A stretch of DNA of 64,000 nucleotides from Stackebrandtia albiflava. Lineage in GTDB: Bacteria > Actinomycetota > Actinomycetes > Mycobacteriales > Micromonosporaceae. Position numbers and translations under genes: made by a program. The notes beneath the pieces were generated by a model that saw only the letters and a program-made list of their open reading frames with translations, made no database searches and was not told where the DNA came from. The stretch covers positions 300,776 to 364,775 of the forward strand of contig NZ_VLLL01000008.1 in assembly GCF_007994225.1 (NCBI RefSeq), in the 5' to 3' direction. Within the stretch, counting starts at the first letter, position 1; each line of letters opens with the position of its first letter. Positions 39,281-48,500 of the stretch are shown here, one piece after another.

Positions 39281-40642
39281 TCACGGCGGGACGGGGGCCA
39301 TGGCGGCGACCTCGTCGAGGGTGGGGCCGGTGGGGATGAGGGCCAGCAACGCCGGCGGCACCCTCACCGCCGGCAGATCCGCCAGGCCCAGCCGCTCCGC
39401 CGCCACCGGCGTCATCGGGTACCTGGTGCCGGTGTCGTCGATCAGGTACCGCGTGCCGGTGTACGTCGCCTGCGGCGCGGCCTCGTCCACCAGGGCCGCG
39501 GACCCACCCGGCAGCCACACGTGGTCGGCGGTGTCCACGTCGTCCCTTTCGGACTCGCCGGGCGTCGTCACCGGAGTGTGCAGGTAGTCCGGCAGCGCCG
39601 GCTCCAGGGTCACCGTCACCGGCCCCGACTCGCTCGCGTAGTCGGCGCACACCCGCTCCACGACCGCCGGGTCGGCGACCTCCGGCATCTCCGACGGGAA
39701 ACCCTCCGGCTGCACCGTCGTCGTGCCGTGCTCCTGCACGACACCGGCGGACACCACCCGGGCCGCCGCCGAACCGGTCAACACCAGCAGTTGCGCCATG
39801 ACCTCACCCACCTCCGCGAACCCGTCCTCCGTCAACACCCAGACGGTCTCGTTGAGAGAGAACAGGTCGCCGTACCGGGCGGGGCGGCCGCCGATGTCGC
39901 CGGCCGCCTCACCGTCCCCGGGGATGTCGGGACGTGCGAACTCCGGACCGGTCGCCAACGCCGCGGTGAACACCGGCGTCACGTGACTCACCCGGTCCGG
40001 GTTCAACCCGACCACGTACAGCGACTCCACATCGGGCACCGGGAGCCTGGTGTCGTTCCACAACAACCAGGTCCGGTCGCCGTCGAACACGGCCAGCGCG
40101 CGCTCCCCGAGCGGCGTGCCCTCCGCCGCGCCACCGAGCAGCACGTGACTGCGGCGGAGCGCCGAGTTGCCGGCGTCGGGGACACTGCACACCCGCCACG
40201 GCAGTCCGACCAGCTCGTCCCCGGTCGGCAACTGCCTCGGCGCGCCAACGATCCCGACCTCCCAACCCACGTCCACACCGGACAGCTCCGCGCTGGTCAC
40301 GTGGTACACCGCCACGTCCGCGTCGAACAACAACCGCGCCGACACCAGGTTCGGCACCGGGAACAACGTGAACTCCCGGAACGCGTACACCGCCCCGGTC
40401 TCCTCGTTCACGATGATCGAGTTGTTGCGCTCCGCGAAGTCCGTCGCCGGCGCCGGCCACAACATCCCCACCAGCGCGAAACCCGCGAACACCAGCAGGG
40501 CGATCAACGCGCCGCCCACGACCGACGCCGCGGTGCGCCGCATCGGCAACTCCATCGATTCGGGATTCCCCGACACCAGCGCCGACACGATCCGGCGGGT
40601 CACGAACCGGTGCGCCTGCACCTGTTCACGTCTGGTCCGCAT
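39281..40642 (-). CDS. eccB: Type VII secretion protein EccB
   Basis: A core membrane-complex component with one TM span and a large extracytoplasmic domain. The 453-residue product starts RTRREQVQAHRFVTRRIVSA, the conserved EccB N terminus, followed by TM VVGGALIALLVFAGFALVGM and repeats of the periplasmic fold (YVVGLNPDRVSHVTPVFTA, YLIDDTGTRYPM). ATG 40642 lies 6 nt after TAAGGT (minus strand, 40654-40649), implying a leaderless mRNA. It leads a five-gene minus operon. The shared palindrome at 40714-40730 lies between it and eccE. Confidence 0.93.
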   Translation of the reverse strand: MRTRREQVQAHRFVTRRIVSALVSGNPESMELPMRRTAASVVGGALIALLVFAGFALVGMLWPAPATDFAERNNSIIVNEETGAVYAFREFTLFPVPNLVSARLLFDADVAVYHVTSAELSGVDVGWEVGIVGAPRQLPTGDELVGLPWRVCSVPDAGNSALRRSHVLLGGAAEGTPLGERALAVFDGDRTWLLWNDTRLPVPDVESLYVVGLNPDRVSHVTPVFTAALATGPEFARPDIPGDGEAAGDIGGRPARYGDLFSLNETVWVLTEDGFAEVGEVMAQLLVLTGSAAARVVSAGVVQEHGTTTVQPEGFPSEMPEVADPAVVERVCADYASESGPVTVTLEPALPDYLHTPVTTPGESERDDVDTADHVWLPGGSAALVDEAAPQATYTGTRYLIDDTGTRYPMTPVAAERLGLADLPAVRVPPALLALIPTGPTLDEVAAMAPVPP

Positions 40643-40713
40643 TCCGCGACCTTACTGTGGAAAACACCCCGGAATGGCCGCCGAACACCGTCGAAAAGCC
40701 GATTCCGGCACCA

Positions 40714-40730
40714 TTGCAGACTTTCTGCAA
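40714..40730. promoter_or_regulatory. ESX palindrome 1 (eccB/eccE divergent region)
   Basis: TTGCAGA-CTT-TCTGCAA, a perfect 7-bp inverted repeat with a 3-nt centre. The eccE -10 box is probably TAGCGT at 40764-40769. Matches the other three ESX-locus sites. Confidence 0.7.
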
Positions 40731-40828
40731 CCATTACGGCGCTCATCGGACGGTCCGCATTGATAGCGTCGCCGAAACGGGGACCACACCCCGATTCCCC
40801 ACCCCCGAAGCCGCCCGAAAGGACGCCC

Positions 40829-41977
40829 ATGGCCACCACCGGCTTGACCGCGCACCGGGCGCAGCCGGGCTTCGGACCCGTCAGCACCGCACGCGTCATG
40901 GCCGCGCAACTCGTCCTCGCCGCCGCGATGCTCGGCCTGCGGCTCCCCGCCCCGACCGGATACCTCACCGCCGTCGCGGTGGGCTGCCTACTGCCAGTCG
41001 TGCTGTGGCCGGTCTCCCTACCACGACGGCGAACCCGCGCCGCCGACACCACCGACGCCACCGACGCCCTCGCGGCACTGGCCCCCCGGCTCCACATCGC
41101 GGCCGTCACCGAACGCGACACCGAGTACGGCGTCGGCTTCGACGGACGCGGCTGGTTCGCCGGAATCGCCCTGGAATCCGGACCCGACGCCCCCGGCGGC
41201 CTCTCCTCGGCGACGCTCGGGGCGGTCGGCGCGGTCCTGCTCGACCCGCACATCACGGTGTCGGCGGTACAGATAGTGGAACACCTCGTCCCCAGCCCCA
41301 GCGCGGAACTCGAACCCGACGCCGCGTGCATCGAGAGCTACCGGGAACTCCTCGGCGACGACTCCGTCGTCTCACACCGCACCACCTGGCTGGCGGTGAG
41401 GCTCGACGTCGACACCGCGGTCACCGTCGCCGGCGAACGCGGCGGCGGCGTACCCGGGGCGCGCCGCGCCGTCACCGCGGTCGCCGGGAGGCTCCGCAAA
41501 CGCCTCACCGACGCCGGTGTCTCCCACCGGGTCCTCGGCGCGGACAGCCTCCGCGTCGCACTCACCCACTCGGTGTCCGGCGAGACGATCTCGGCGGCAC
41601 TGGCGCAACGCGCCGAGGAACACCCCCACCTGTGGCGGCTCGGCGCGCTCGCGCAGGTCTCGTTCGGAGTCACCGGCAGGATCCGCGACGTCGAGTCGCT
41701 GCGCCGGCTGTGGTCGGCGATGGGAATGGTGTCGGCGTCGTTCAGCACCGTGTCGGTGACACTGCGGCCGTTGCGGCGCGGCGACACCACCGAACCCGGG
41801 GCGGTACTGCACACCATGCTGCGGGTCGCCTTCGACGACGAGGTCGACGACGGCATCCCCGACGAGGTGACCCAGTTGGCGACGGCGTGCGGCATCCGGC
41901 TGCGGCGGTTCGACCGGCGACAGGCGGCGGCGACCTACGCGTCGGCCCCCACCGGCGGCGGATACCCCGGCCGTTGA
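40829..41977 (+). CDS. eccE: Type VII secretion protein EccE
   Basis: A 382-residue protein with two N-terminal TM spans (ARVMAAQLVLAAAMLGLRLP, YLTAVAVGCLLPVVLWPVSL) and a cytosolic EccE domain (ATERDTEYGV-like start, VGFDGRGWFAGIALES, AAVAGRLRKRLTDAGVSHRV-like region). ATG 40829 follows AAAGGA. The much longer open frame upstream (from 38714) is antisense to eccB and is rejected. First gene of a plus-strand operon with two substrate-like genes. Confidence 0.88.
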   Translation: MATTGLTAHRAQPGFGPVSTARVMAAQLVLAAAMLGLRLPAPTGYLTAVAVGCLLPVVLWPVSLPRRRTRAADTTDATDALAALAPRLHIAAVTERDTEYGVGFDGRGWFAGIALESGPDAPGGLSSATLGAVGAVLLDPHITVSAVQIVEHLVPSPSAELEPDAACIESYRELLGDDSVVSHRTTWLAVRLDVDTAVTVAGERGGGVPGARRAVTAVAGRLRKRLTDAGVSHRVLGADSLRVALTHSVSGETISAALAQRAEEHPHLWRLGALAQVSFGVTGRIRDVESLRRLWSAMGMVSASFSTVSVTLRPLRRGDTTEPGAVLHTMLRVAFDDEVDDGIPDEVTQLATACGIRLRRFDRRQAAATYASAPTGGGYPGR

Positions 41978-41995
41978 GGACATGAAGGAGAAGCG

Positions 41996-42385
41996 ATGAA
42001 CGACACCCCGGCGGCGTCGCCGCCCGTTGCCAAGTACCTCGCCGGTCAGGACGCCGGCACCTACGTGTCACCCGACGAACTGTTCTCCCAGGTGAAGGCC
42101 ATCGACGGCACCGTCGAGACGATCGGCGTGAGCCTCGTCCAGGGGCGCCAGAAGGTCCGGATGGTGGGGACGCACGTGGAACGACTGGCGTCGGCGTCCG
42201 CGCTGGTCGACCTGGTCGCCAAGTGGGCCGAGCAGTGCGACGCCCAGTCCCGGCTCGTCGCCGAGACCGGCCGGCTCATCGGCACGGGGGGACAGCAGCA
42301 CACGACGCAGGAGGCACTGCAGGACCGCAACTGGGCGCGGGCCCAACTGCCCACCGCCCAGACCGGGAAACTCGCGGGGGAGTGA
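41996..42385 (+). CDS. ESX-locus helical protein (hypothetical)
   Basis: A 129-residue protein predicted to form helices (YVSPDELFSQVKAIDGTVET, VGTHVERLASASALVDLVAK, WAEQCDAQSRLVAETGRLIG). No known domain. ATG 41996 after GAAGGAG. It is in the same position relative to the PPE-like gene that follows as the 147-residue protein is in the minus operon, so the two may be functional counterparts. Confidence 0.65.
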   Translation: MNDTPAASPPVAKYLAGQDAGTYVSPDELFSQVKAIDGTVETIGVSLVQGRQKVRMVGTHVERLASASALVDLVAKWAEQCDAQSRLVAETGRLIGTGGQQHTTQEALQDRNWARAQLPTAQTGKLAGE

Positions 42386-42387
42386 CG

Positions 42388-43641
42388 ATGGACTACAAGA
42401 CACTGCGCGACCTGGAGGTGTCCGCCATCCACGCCGCCGGGTTCCAGGCGGGCCGGTTCGCCGACTGGCTGGAGACCGGGGGAGAGGCCGTACGCAAACA
42501 CGGCGACGGCGTCACCGAGTACATGTACGACAAGGCGGGCACCAAGGCGGGACGGCAACTCGTCACCCTGGCCGGCCCGCTGCGGGAGGCCGCCGCCAGG
42601 TTCCTCGACGTCCAGGGCATCGTCACCGGCCTGTACTCCCAGATGCAGGCGTACCGCGACCGGCTGCGTGAGATCGAAGCCGAGGTACAGGGCCGTGAAC
42701 ACCTCCGCATCGACACCGCCACCGGCCACGTCACCGTCGACCCGAAGACACCCCCGGAACAGCGGCAGGCGTACCAGAAGCTCGCCGACGAGTACAACAA
42801 GCTGATCAGGGACATGCTCGACAAGGCCGAACAGGCCGACCGCGACACCCGCGACGCCCTGGCGGCCCTGGCCCCCAAGGGCTCCGGGAAGAACGGCACC
42901 GGCGACACCGGCGGCGGCGACACCGGTGGAGGCCCGGGCGACCCCGGTCAGGTGGAGGGGCACCCACCCGCCGACGACAAGAGCGGTGACGGCCCGCCGA
43001 AGACCGAGCGGACCGACCTGAACGGCGACGACCCGTCGAAGGACCAGCCGCCGTCCGAGTCCGGGCCGCAGGAATCCGGGCCGGTCGAATCCGGGCCGGT
43101 CGAATCCGGGCCCGCGGAGGAACCGCCGGGCGACGAGCAGGGAGGATCACCGACCGAACCCGGCGGCCCCCTCACACCCCCCACCGACCCGTACGACCCC
43201 GACGCGTACGAACCCGCACCGTACGAGCCGTACGACCCCGAGGAGTACGAGTCCGAACCCGGCGGCGGCCTCGCGGGTGCCGGCGTGGGCGGCGGCTCCG
43301 GCGGCGGGATCGGCGGCGCGGCGGCCGGTTCCGGTCCGGCGAGCGGCGTGGGCCCCGCCTCCGGAGGCACCGGCGGGCTACCGGCCGGCACCGGGACCGG
43401 CGGTGGCGGCACCGGCGCCACCGGCATGGCCGGTCGCGGATTCGGCGTACCCATGGGCATGATGGGCGGCGGTGGACACGGGATGGGTGGGGACTCCGCC
43501 GAATCCACCTGGTTGACCGAGGACGACGACCCGTTCGGCACCGGGGAGGCGGCGCCCGGTGTCATCGGTTCGCTGCCGCAACCGGCGGCGGCCGGCCCCG
43601 ATCCGGCCGCACCGCCCGCGAACGGGCGGGTGACCCTGTAG
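42388..43641 (+). CDS. WXG/PPE-like protein with repetitive linker and TWLTED C-terminal motif
   Basis: A 417-residue protein. N-terminal 150 residues are helical (TLRDLEVSAIHAAGFQAGRF, LYSQMQAYRDRLREIEAEVQ), then a Gly/Pro/Glu-rich linker with ESGPV pentapeptide repeats and Tyr-Pro-Asp repeats (DPYDPDAYEPAPYEPY), a Gly-rich tract and the C-terminal TWLTED, then AAPGVIG motif. ATG 42388 has GGGGGAG; GTG 42382 overlapping the previous stop is an alternative. A predicted ESX substrate. Confidence 0.72.
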   Translation: MDYKTLRDLEVSAIHAAGFQAGRFADWLETGGEAVRKHGDGVTEYMYDKAGTKAGRQLVTLAGPLREAAARFLDVQGIVTGLYSQMQAYRDRLREIEAEVQGREHLRIDTATGHVTVDPKTPPEQRQAYQKLADEYNKLIRDMLDKAEQADRDTRDALAALAPKGSGKNGTGDTGGGDTGGGPGDPGQVEGHPPADDKSGDGPPKTERTDLNGDDPSKDQPPSESGPQESGPVESGPVESGPAEEPPGDEQGGSPTEPGGPLTPPTDPYDPDAYEPAPYEPYDPEEYESEPGGGLAGAGVGGGSGGGIGGAAAGSGPASGVGPASGGTGGLPAGTGTGGGGTGATGMAGRGFGVPMGMMGGGGHGMGGDSAESTWLTEDDDPFGTGEAAPGVIGSLPQPAAAGPDPAAPPANGRVTL

Positions 43642-43700
43642 GCCCCGAGGCGTCGCCGATGTAGCCCCACGAGCGCCGTGCACCCTGCCAAGCACGGCAC

Positions 43701-43737
43701 GACCGGCCCGTCGCGGTCCGACCGCGACGGGCCGGTC
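43701..43737 (+). terminator. Strong terminator after the eccE operon
   Basis: A perfect 17-bp stem (43701-43717 with 43721-43737) and a 3-nt loop. It sits between convergent genes (this operon and eccD), 60 nt past the last stop codon. Confidence 0.85.
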
Positions 43738-43790
43738 CCTTCCGGACTCGCACCGGCCGGGGGTATGCGGGCACACCGGACGGCATCGGT

Positions 43791-43917
43791 CCACAGTGGG
43801 TTTTCCACGACCGTGCCGTCGTCCACAGCCCCGCCGCCGCGCACTCGACACCCCGCCTGCGCGGCCCGTAGGCTCGACGCCATGGGGAGGAGGAGTGGCG
43901 GCCCCCCGACACCGGGC
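43791..43917 (+). repeat. Repeated promoter element, copy 1
   Basis: CCACAGTGGGTTTTCCACG (DnaA-box-like), GTCCACAG, then TCGACA (43845-43850), 18 nt, TAGGCT (43869-43874), CGACGCC and ATG at 43882 opening the purine-rich block ATGGGGAGGAGGAGTGG. Same order as copies at 51.6 and 57.5 kb. It reads toward the 3' end of eccD. Confidence 0.7.
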
Positions 43918-43927
43918 GGGGCGGCCG

Positions 43928-45319
43928 TCAGGCCCGGATCCACCAGTACGCGTCCCACACCCACAACGTCATCGGGATCACCGACACGATCAGGACGACC
44001 TGCACGATGTCCCCGATCCGCCCCCACACCGGGGACGTGCGCCGACCCGCCAGCGCGATCCCGTGCACCAGCATCACCGCCGCCACCAGCAGCAGCACAC
44101 CGCCTATCACCGTCAGCCGCATCGTCCCCGTCAACCGGAACGCCCAGGCCGTCACCGGAACCGCCAGGGCCGTGAACCCGGCCGCCAGCAACGGAAGACG
44201 CTGCCGGACCACCTGGAAGTCCCGGGACTTCAACAGGCCGATGAGCCCCAGGATCACCGCCAGTATCACCGACGGCCAACGGCGTTCCGTCCCGATCCAC
44301 ACCGCCGCCACCGCCGTCGCCGCCGCGCAGGTACCCAGCAGGCACGTCAGGATCCGGTCGGCCAGGACACCACGCGCCAACGCCAGTTCCCCGTCCAGCG
44401 GCGGGATCTCGTCGCGAAGCTCCTGCGGAGTGCGGGGGATCTCGGGACCGGGCAGCTTCGCGAACCGGTAGGACAGCATCGGAAGCGCCGGAATCGCCGC
44501 CACCGCCACCGCCGCGACCGTCGCGGCGGCCGCCGCCTCGGTGACGCCGAGCCACGTGGTCAACGCCGTCCCCGCCACCAGGCCACCGGCGGCCACCACG
44601 ATCGCGGCGAACAACGGTGCCGACTTCGGCAACAGCACGGTCGCCACCACGGCGTACACCGCCAGCAGGCAACCGCCCGCCAACAGATGCGCCGCACCCG
44701 CCTCCCGGAACGCGTTCCCCGTGGTCAACATGACGACACCGCCGACGAAGCCCGCGCCGGTTCCCAACAGGCCCAGGTACACGGCCGCGTCGGGACGGTC
44801 GAACGCGCGGGCCAACGCCCACGCCAGCGCCAACAGGACCGCGCCCGCCGTCAGCACGGCCGCCGCCGCGACCGGCCCACCCACCGACACCGCGACCGCC
44901 GTGCCGCCGGTCACCGCCGCACCGGCGACCACCAGGCCGAGCCGGCGGCTGGCGGCGGCCTGCCACCTACCGGCCCGTGACGAGGCCGCGGAGGCGATCG
45001 CGTCGATGACGTCGTCGAAGACCGCGGCGGGCGCGGTGTCCGATGCGGGCCGGAAGTAGAGCTCCTGGCCGTCGACCAGTCCCAGTTGCGCGGGCGTGAG
45101 GTCGGCGTCCAGTGGGGGTTCGCCGAGCCGTGCCAGCGTCCAGCCGCCGGACTTGACGCCGTCGTTGACGAAGTACTCGCCCTGCGGTGAGGCGGCGACC
45201 TGTGCCAGTAGGTCGGCCTGGAGTTCCGCGAGCGGTACGTGCGCCGGCAGCGCGACGTCCATCCGGGTGTGGGGGGCGACGACGGTGACCCGGCACAGCC
45301 CGGTCGCGGTGTTGGCCAT
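43928..45319 (-). CDS. eccD: Type VII secretion integral membrane protein EccD
   Basis: The pore-forming membrane subunit. The 463-residue product has an N-terminal ubiquitin-like domain (LCRVTVVAPHTRMDVALPAH, LPAHVPLAELQADLLAQVA) followed by about eleven TM helices and the conserved EIPRTPQELRDEIPPLDGEL loop. ATG 45319 has AGGGGATCAC. The longer frame upstream is antisense to eccC. Single gene, divergent from eccC across the second palindrome. Confidence 0.92.
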   Translation of the reverse strand: MANTATGLCRVTVVAPHTRMDVALPAHVPLAELQADLLAQVAASPQGEYFVNDGVKSGGWTLARLGEPPLDADLTPAQLGLVDGQELYFRPASDTAPAAVFDDVIDAIASAASSRAGRWQAAASRRLGLVVAGAAVTGGTAVAVSVGGPVAAAAVLTAGAVLLALAWALARAFDRPDAAVYLGLLGTGAGFVGGVVMLTTGNAFREAGAAHLLAGGCLLAVYAVVATVLLPKSAPLFAAIVVAAGGLVAGTALTTWLGVTEAAAAATVAAVAVAAIPALPMLSYRFAKLPGPEIPRTPQELRDEIPPLDGELALARGVLADRILTCLLGTCAAATAVAAVWIGTERRWPSVILAVILGLIGLLKSRDFQVVRQRLPLLAAGFTALAVPVTAWAFRLTGTMRLTVIGGVLLLVAAVMLVHGIALAGRRTSPVWGRIGDIVQVVLIVSVIPMTLWVWDAYWWIRA

Positions 45320-45444
45320 GTGATCCCCTGTGGAGGGAGAAGGGTCGGGATGCGGTGAGAGTACCCGCCGTCGCGGCCCGTCGTCGTCGGCGAATGCCGC
45401 GTAACCGGTCGAAACGGGCGAACCGGCCTCGAATCGGTGCCGCT

Positions 45445-45461
45445 TTGCAGACATTCTGCAG
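45445..45461. promoter_or_regulatory. ESX palindrome 2 (eccD/eccC divergent region)
   Basis: TTGCAGA-CAT-TCTGCAG; 11 nt later is a TAGCGT -10 box (45473-45478) for eccC. The same 11-nt gap separates the mycosin site from its -10. Confidence 0.7.
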
Positions 45462-45539
45462 CACTTGCGGACTAGCGTGGCCGCGACGTGAGCCGGGCGG
45501 GAGCGCGGACGCCGCCCCGTCGGCCTGTGAGGAGTCCCC

Positions 45540-48500
45540 TTGACCACAGTGGTGTACCGCCGACGGCAGCGCAAACCTGGGCCACCGTTGCCCGGTGGGC
45601 AACTGGAACTGGAACCGCCACCGGACCTGCCGGTGCCCTCGCCACGCAGTATCGGCCAGTTGCTCATCATGCTTCCGATGCTCGCCATGGTCGGCGCCAT
45701 GATGCTGATGTACGTCGGGCGCGGCGCCGGCGCCTCCGGCGGTCCCATGTGGATCGTCGGTGGGCTGTTCGGGGTCGCGATGCTCGGCATGATGGGCGGA
45801 TCGTTCCTGCAGTCGGGCGGTTCCGACCGGCAGAACCTCACCAACGAACGCCGCGACTACATGCGTTACCTGGCCCAGTCCCGCCGCCGGGTCCGCCGCG
45901 CCGCCGACCAGCAGCGCCGCGCCATGGTGTGGCGCCACCCCGCGCCCGAACACCTGTGGACAGTGGCCGCGTCGGTGCGCCTGTGGGAGCGCCGACCCGT
46001 CGACGCCGACTTCTGCGAGGTGCGGGTGTCGGTGGGTGAACAGCGGCTCGCGGTCGCCCTTAAGACCCCCGAGACGAAACCCGTCGAGGACCTGGAACCC
46101 ATGAGCGCCATGGCGTTGCGCCGGTTCGTCAAGGCCCAGTCCAGCGTCCCTGGGATCCCCATCGCGGTGCAGTTGCGGGCGTTCCGCCGCATCATGGTGC
46201 GAGGCGACGACGACACCGCGCGGGGACTCGTGCGCGCCGCCCTGGCCCAGTTGGCGACCTTCCACGCCCCCGACGACCTGCTGATCGCCGTGGTGGCCGA
46301 CCCGGCGCGGCGCCGCGACTGGGAGTGGCTGAAATGGCTCCCGCACAGCCAGCACAGCGGGGAACAGGACGCGGTCGGTCCCCGCCGGCTCGTCGTCGGT
46401 CAGCTCGCCGAACTGGAGGACCTGCTGGCCGAACCGCTGTCGGGCCGCAACCGGTTCGACTCCGGCGTGGCCGCCGTCCACCAGGGCTGCCACGTCGTCG
46501 TGGTCCAGGACGGCGGCGAGGTCGGCGGCAACTGCCGGCTGACCGGGCCCGGCGTGTCCGGGACCACCGTCATCGAGTTCCATCCCCAACCGCCCCGCCG
46601 GATGCAGCCGTGGCTGCTGTGCCTGGACGTGCGGCCCGACACCGTCACCATGACGCACGGCGACACCGACACCCCGTTGGGGGCACCCGACGTCCTCAGC
46701 GTGACCCGGGCCGCCGCGCTGGCCCGGCAACTGTCCCGGTTCCGGCTCGCCACGGCCGTCTCCACCGGCGAACCCCTGTCGGTGTCGATGGAGCTTCCCG
46801 ACCTGCTGGGGATCGGTGACGCCGGAGCCCTGGACGTACGGCGCACCTGGAGTCCCGACCGGCGCGACAACCTGCGCCTCACCATCCCCGTCGGACTCGA
46901 TCCGCAGGGCGGCCGGGTACTGCTCGACTTCAAGGAGGCCGCGCAGGGCGGTATGGGGCCGCACGGCCTCATCATCGGCGCCACCGGTTCGGGCAAGTCG
47001 GAACTGTTGCGCACCATCGTGTCGGCGTTGGCGATCACGCACTCCTCGGAGGAGTTGAACTTCGTCCTGGTGGACTTCAAGGGCGGCGCCACCTTCGCCA
47101 CTTTGGACCGGCTACCGCACACCAGCGCCGTCATCACCAACCTCGCCGACGAACTACACCTCGTCGACCGGATGGCCGACGCCATCAACGGCGAACTCAT
47201 CCGGCGGCAGGAACTTCTGCGAGACGCCGGGAACTACGTCTCGCAACGCGACTACGAGCGGGAACGCCGCGCCGGGGCGGCACTGGCACCGTTGCCGAGC
47301 CTGCTCATCATCTGCGACGAGTTCTCCGAACTGCTCAGCGCGCAACCGGAGTTCATCGACCTGTTCGTCCAGATCGGACGGCTCGGCCGTTCACTGGGCG
47401 TCCACCTCCTCCTGGCGTCGCAACGCCTGGAGGAGGGCAGGCTCCGGGGACTGGACACCCACCTGTCGTACCGGATCGGCCTGCGCACCTTCTCCGCCAT
47501 CGAATCCCGCAGCGTCCTCGGCGTCCCCGACGCCTACGAACTGCCGCAGGCACCCGGGCACGGCTACCTCAAGGTCGACCAGGAGACGATGCTGCGGTTC
47601 CGCGGCGCCTACGTCTCCGGGCCGTACCACAGCGGCACCGGCGGCATGGTGGTACGCGACGGCCGGGTCGTGGCAGGAGTCCGCCCCTACACGGCCGCCT
47701 ACCAGGAACCCCCGGCGGCGCCCGAGCCCGCGGAGTCCACCGCACCGGCGGCCCCCGGTCAACCCGAGACCGCCGCCGAGACCCTGTTGTCGGTACTGAC
47801 CCGCCGCCTCGAAGGACAGGGCCCACCGGCCCACCAGGTGTGGCTGCCGCCGCTGGACGCGCCACCCAGCCTCGACACCGTCTACACCCGGCTCGACACC
47901 ACGCCGCAACGCGGACTGCACGCCCCCGACTGGCCGCACGGCACCCTCCAGGTCGCCTTCGGGCTCGTCGACAAGCCGTTCGAACAACGCCGGGAACTCC
48001 TCACCGCCGACCTGTCGGGAGCCGGCGGCAACGTCGCGATCGTCGGCGGACCGCAGTCGGGGAAGACGACACTGCTGCGGTCCCTGATCGGCGGGCTCGC
48101 CCTCACCCACACCCCCGCCGAGGTCCAGTTCTACTGCGTCGACCTCGGCGGTGGTGGGCTGCGCGGCATGCGGGACCTCCCACACGTCGGCGGTGTCGGC
48201 TCCCGCCAACAGACCGAGGTGACCCGGCGGATAGTCGCGCAGGTGATGGCCGTCATCGACGACCGGGAGGCCCGGTTCGCGGAACTCGGCGTGGACTCCA
48301 TGGCCGCCTACCGGCGGCTACGCGCCAACGGAGAGGAGACCGACCCGCTCGGGGACGTCTTCCTCGTCATCGACGGCTGGGTGGGCTTCCGCGACGACTT
48401 CGAACCCCTCGACGACGCGGTGCTGACACTCGTCCAGCGGGGGCTCGGCTTCGGCGTCCACGTCGTCGTCACCTGCAACCGCTGGATGGACCTCCGCCCG

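Noticed and set aside
38714..41977. A 1087-codon frame ending with EccE
   Set aside because: The first 700 codons are antisense to eccB and neighbouring genes; the EccE domain with its ribosome site begins at 40829.
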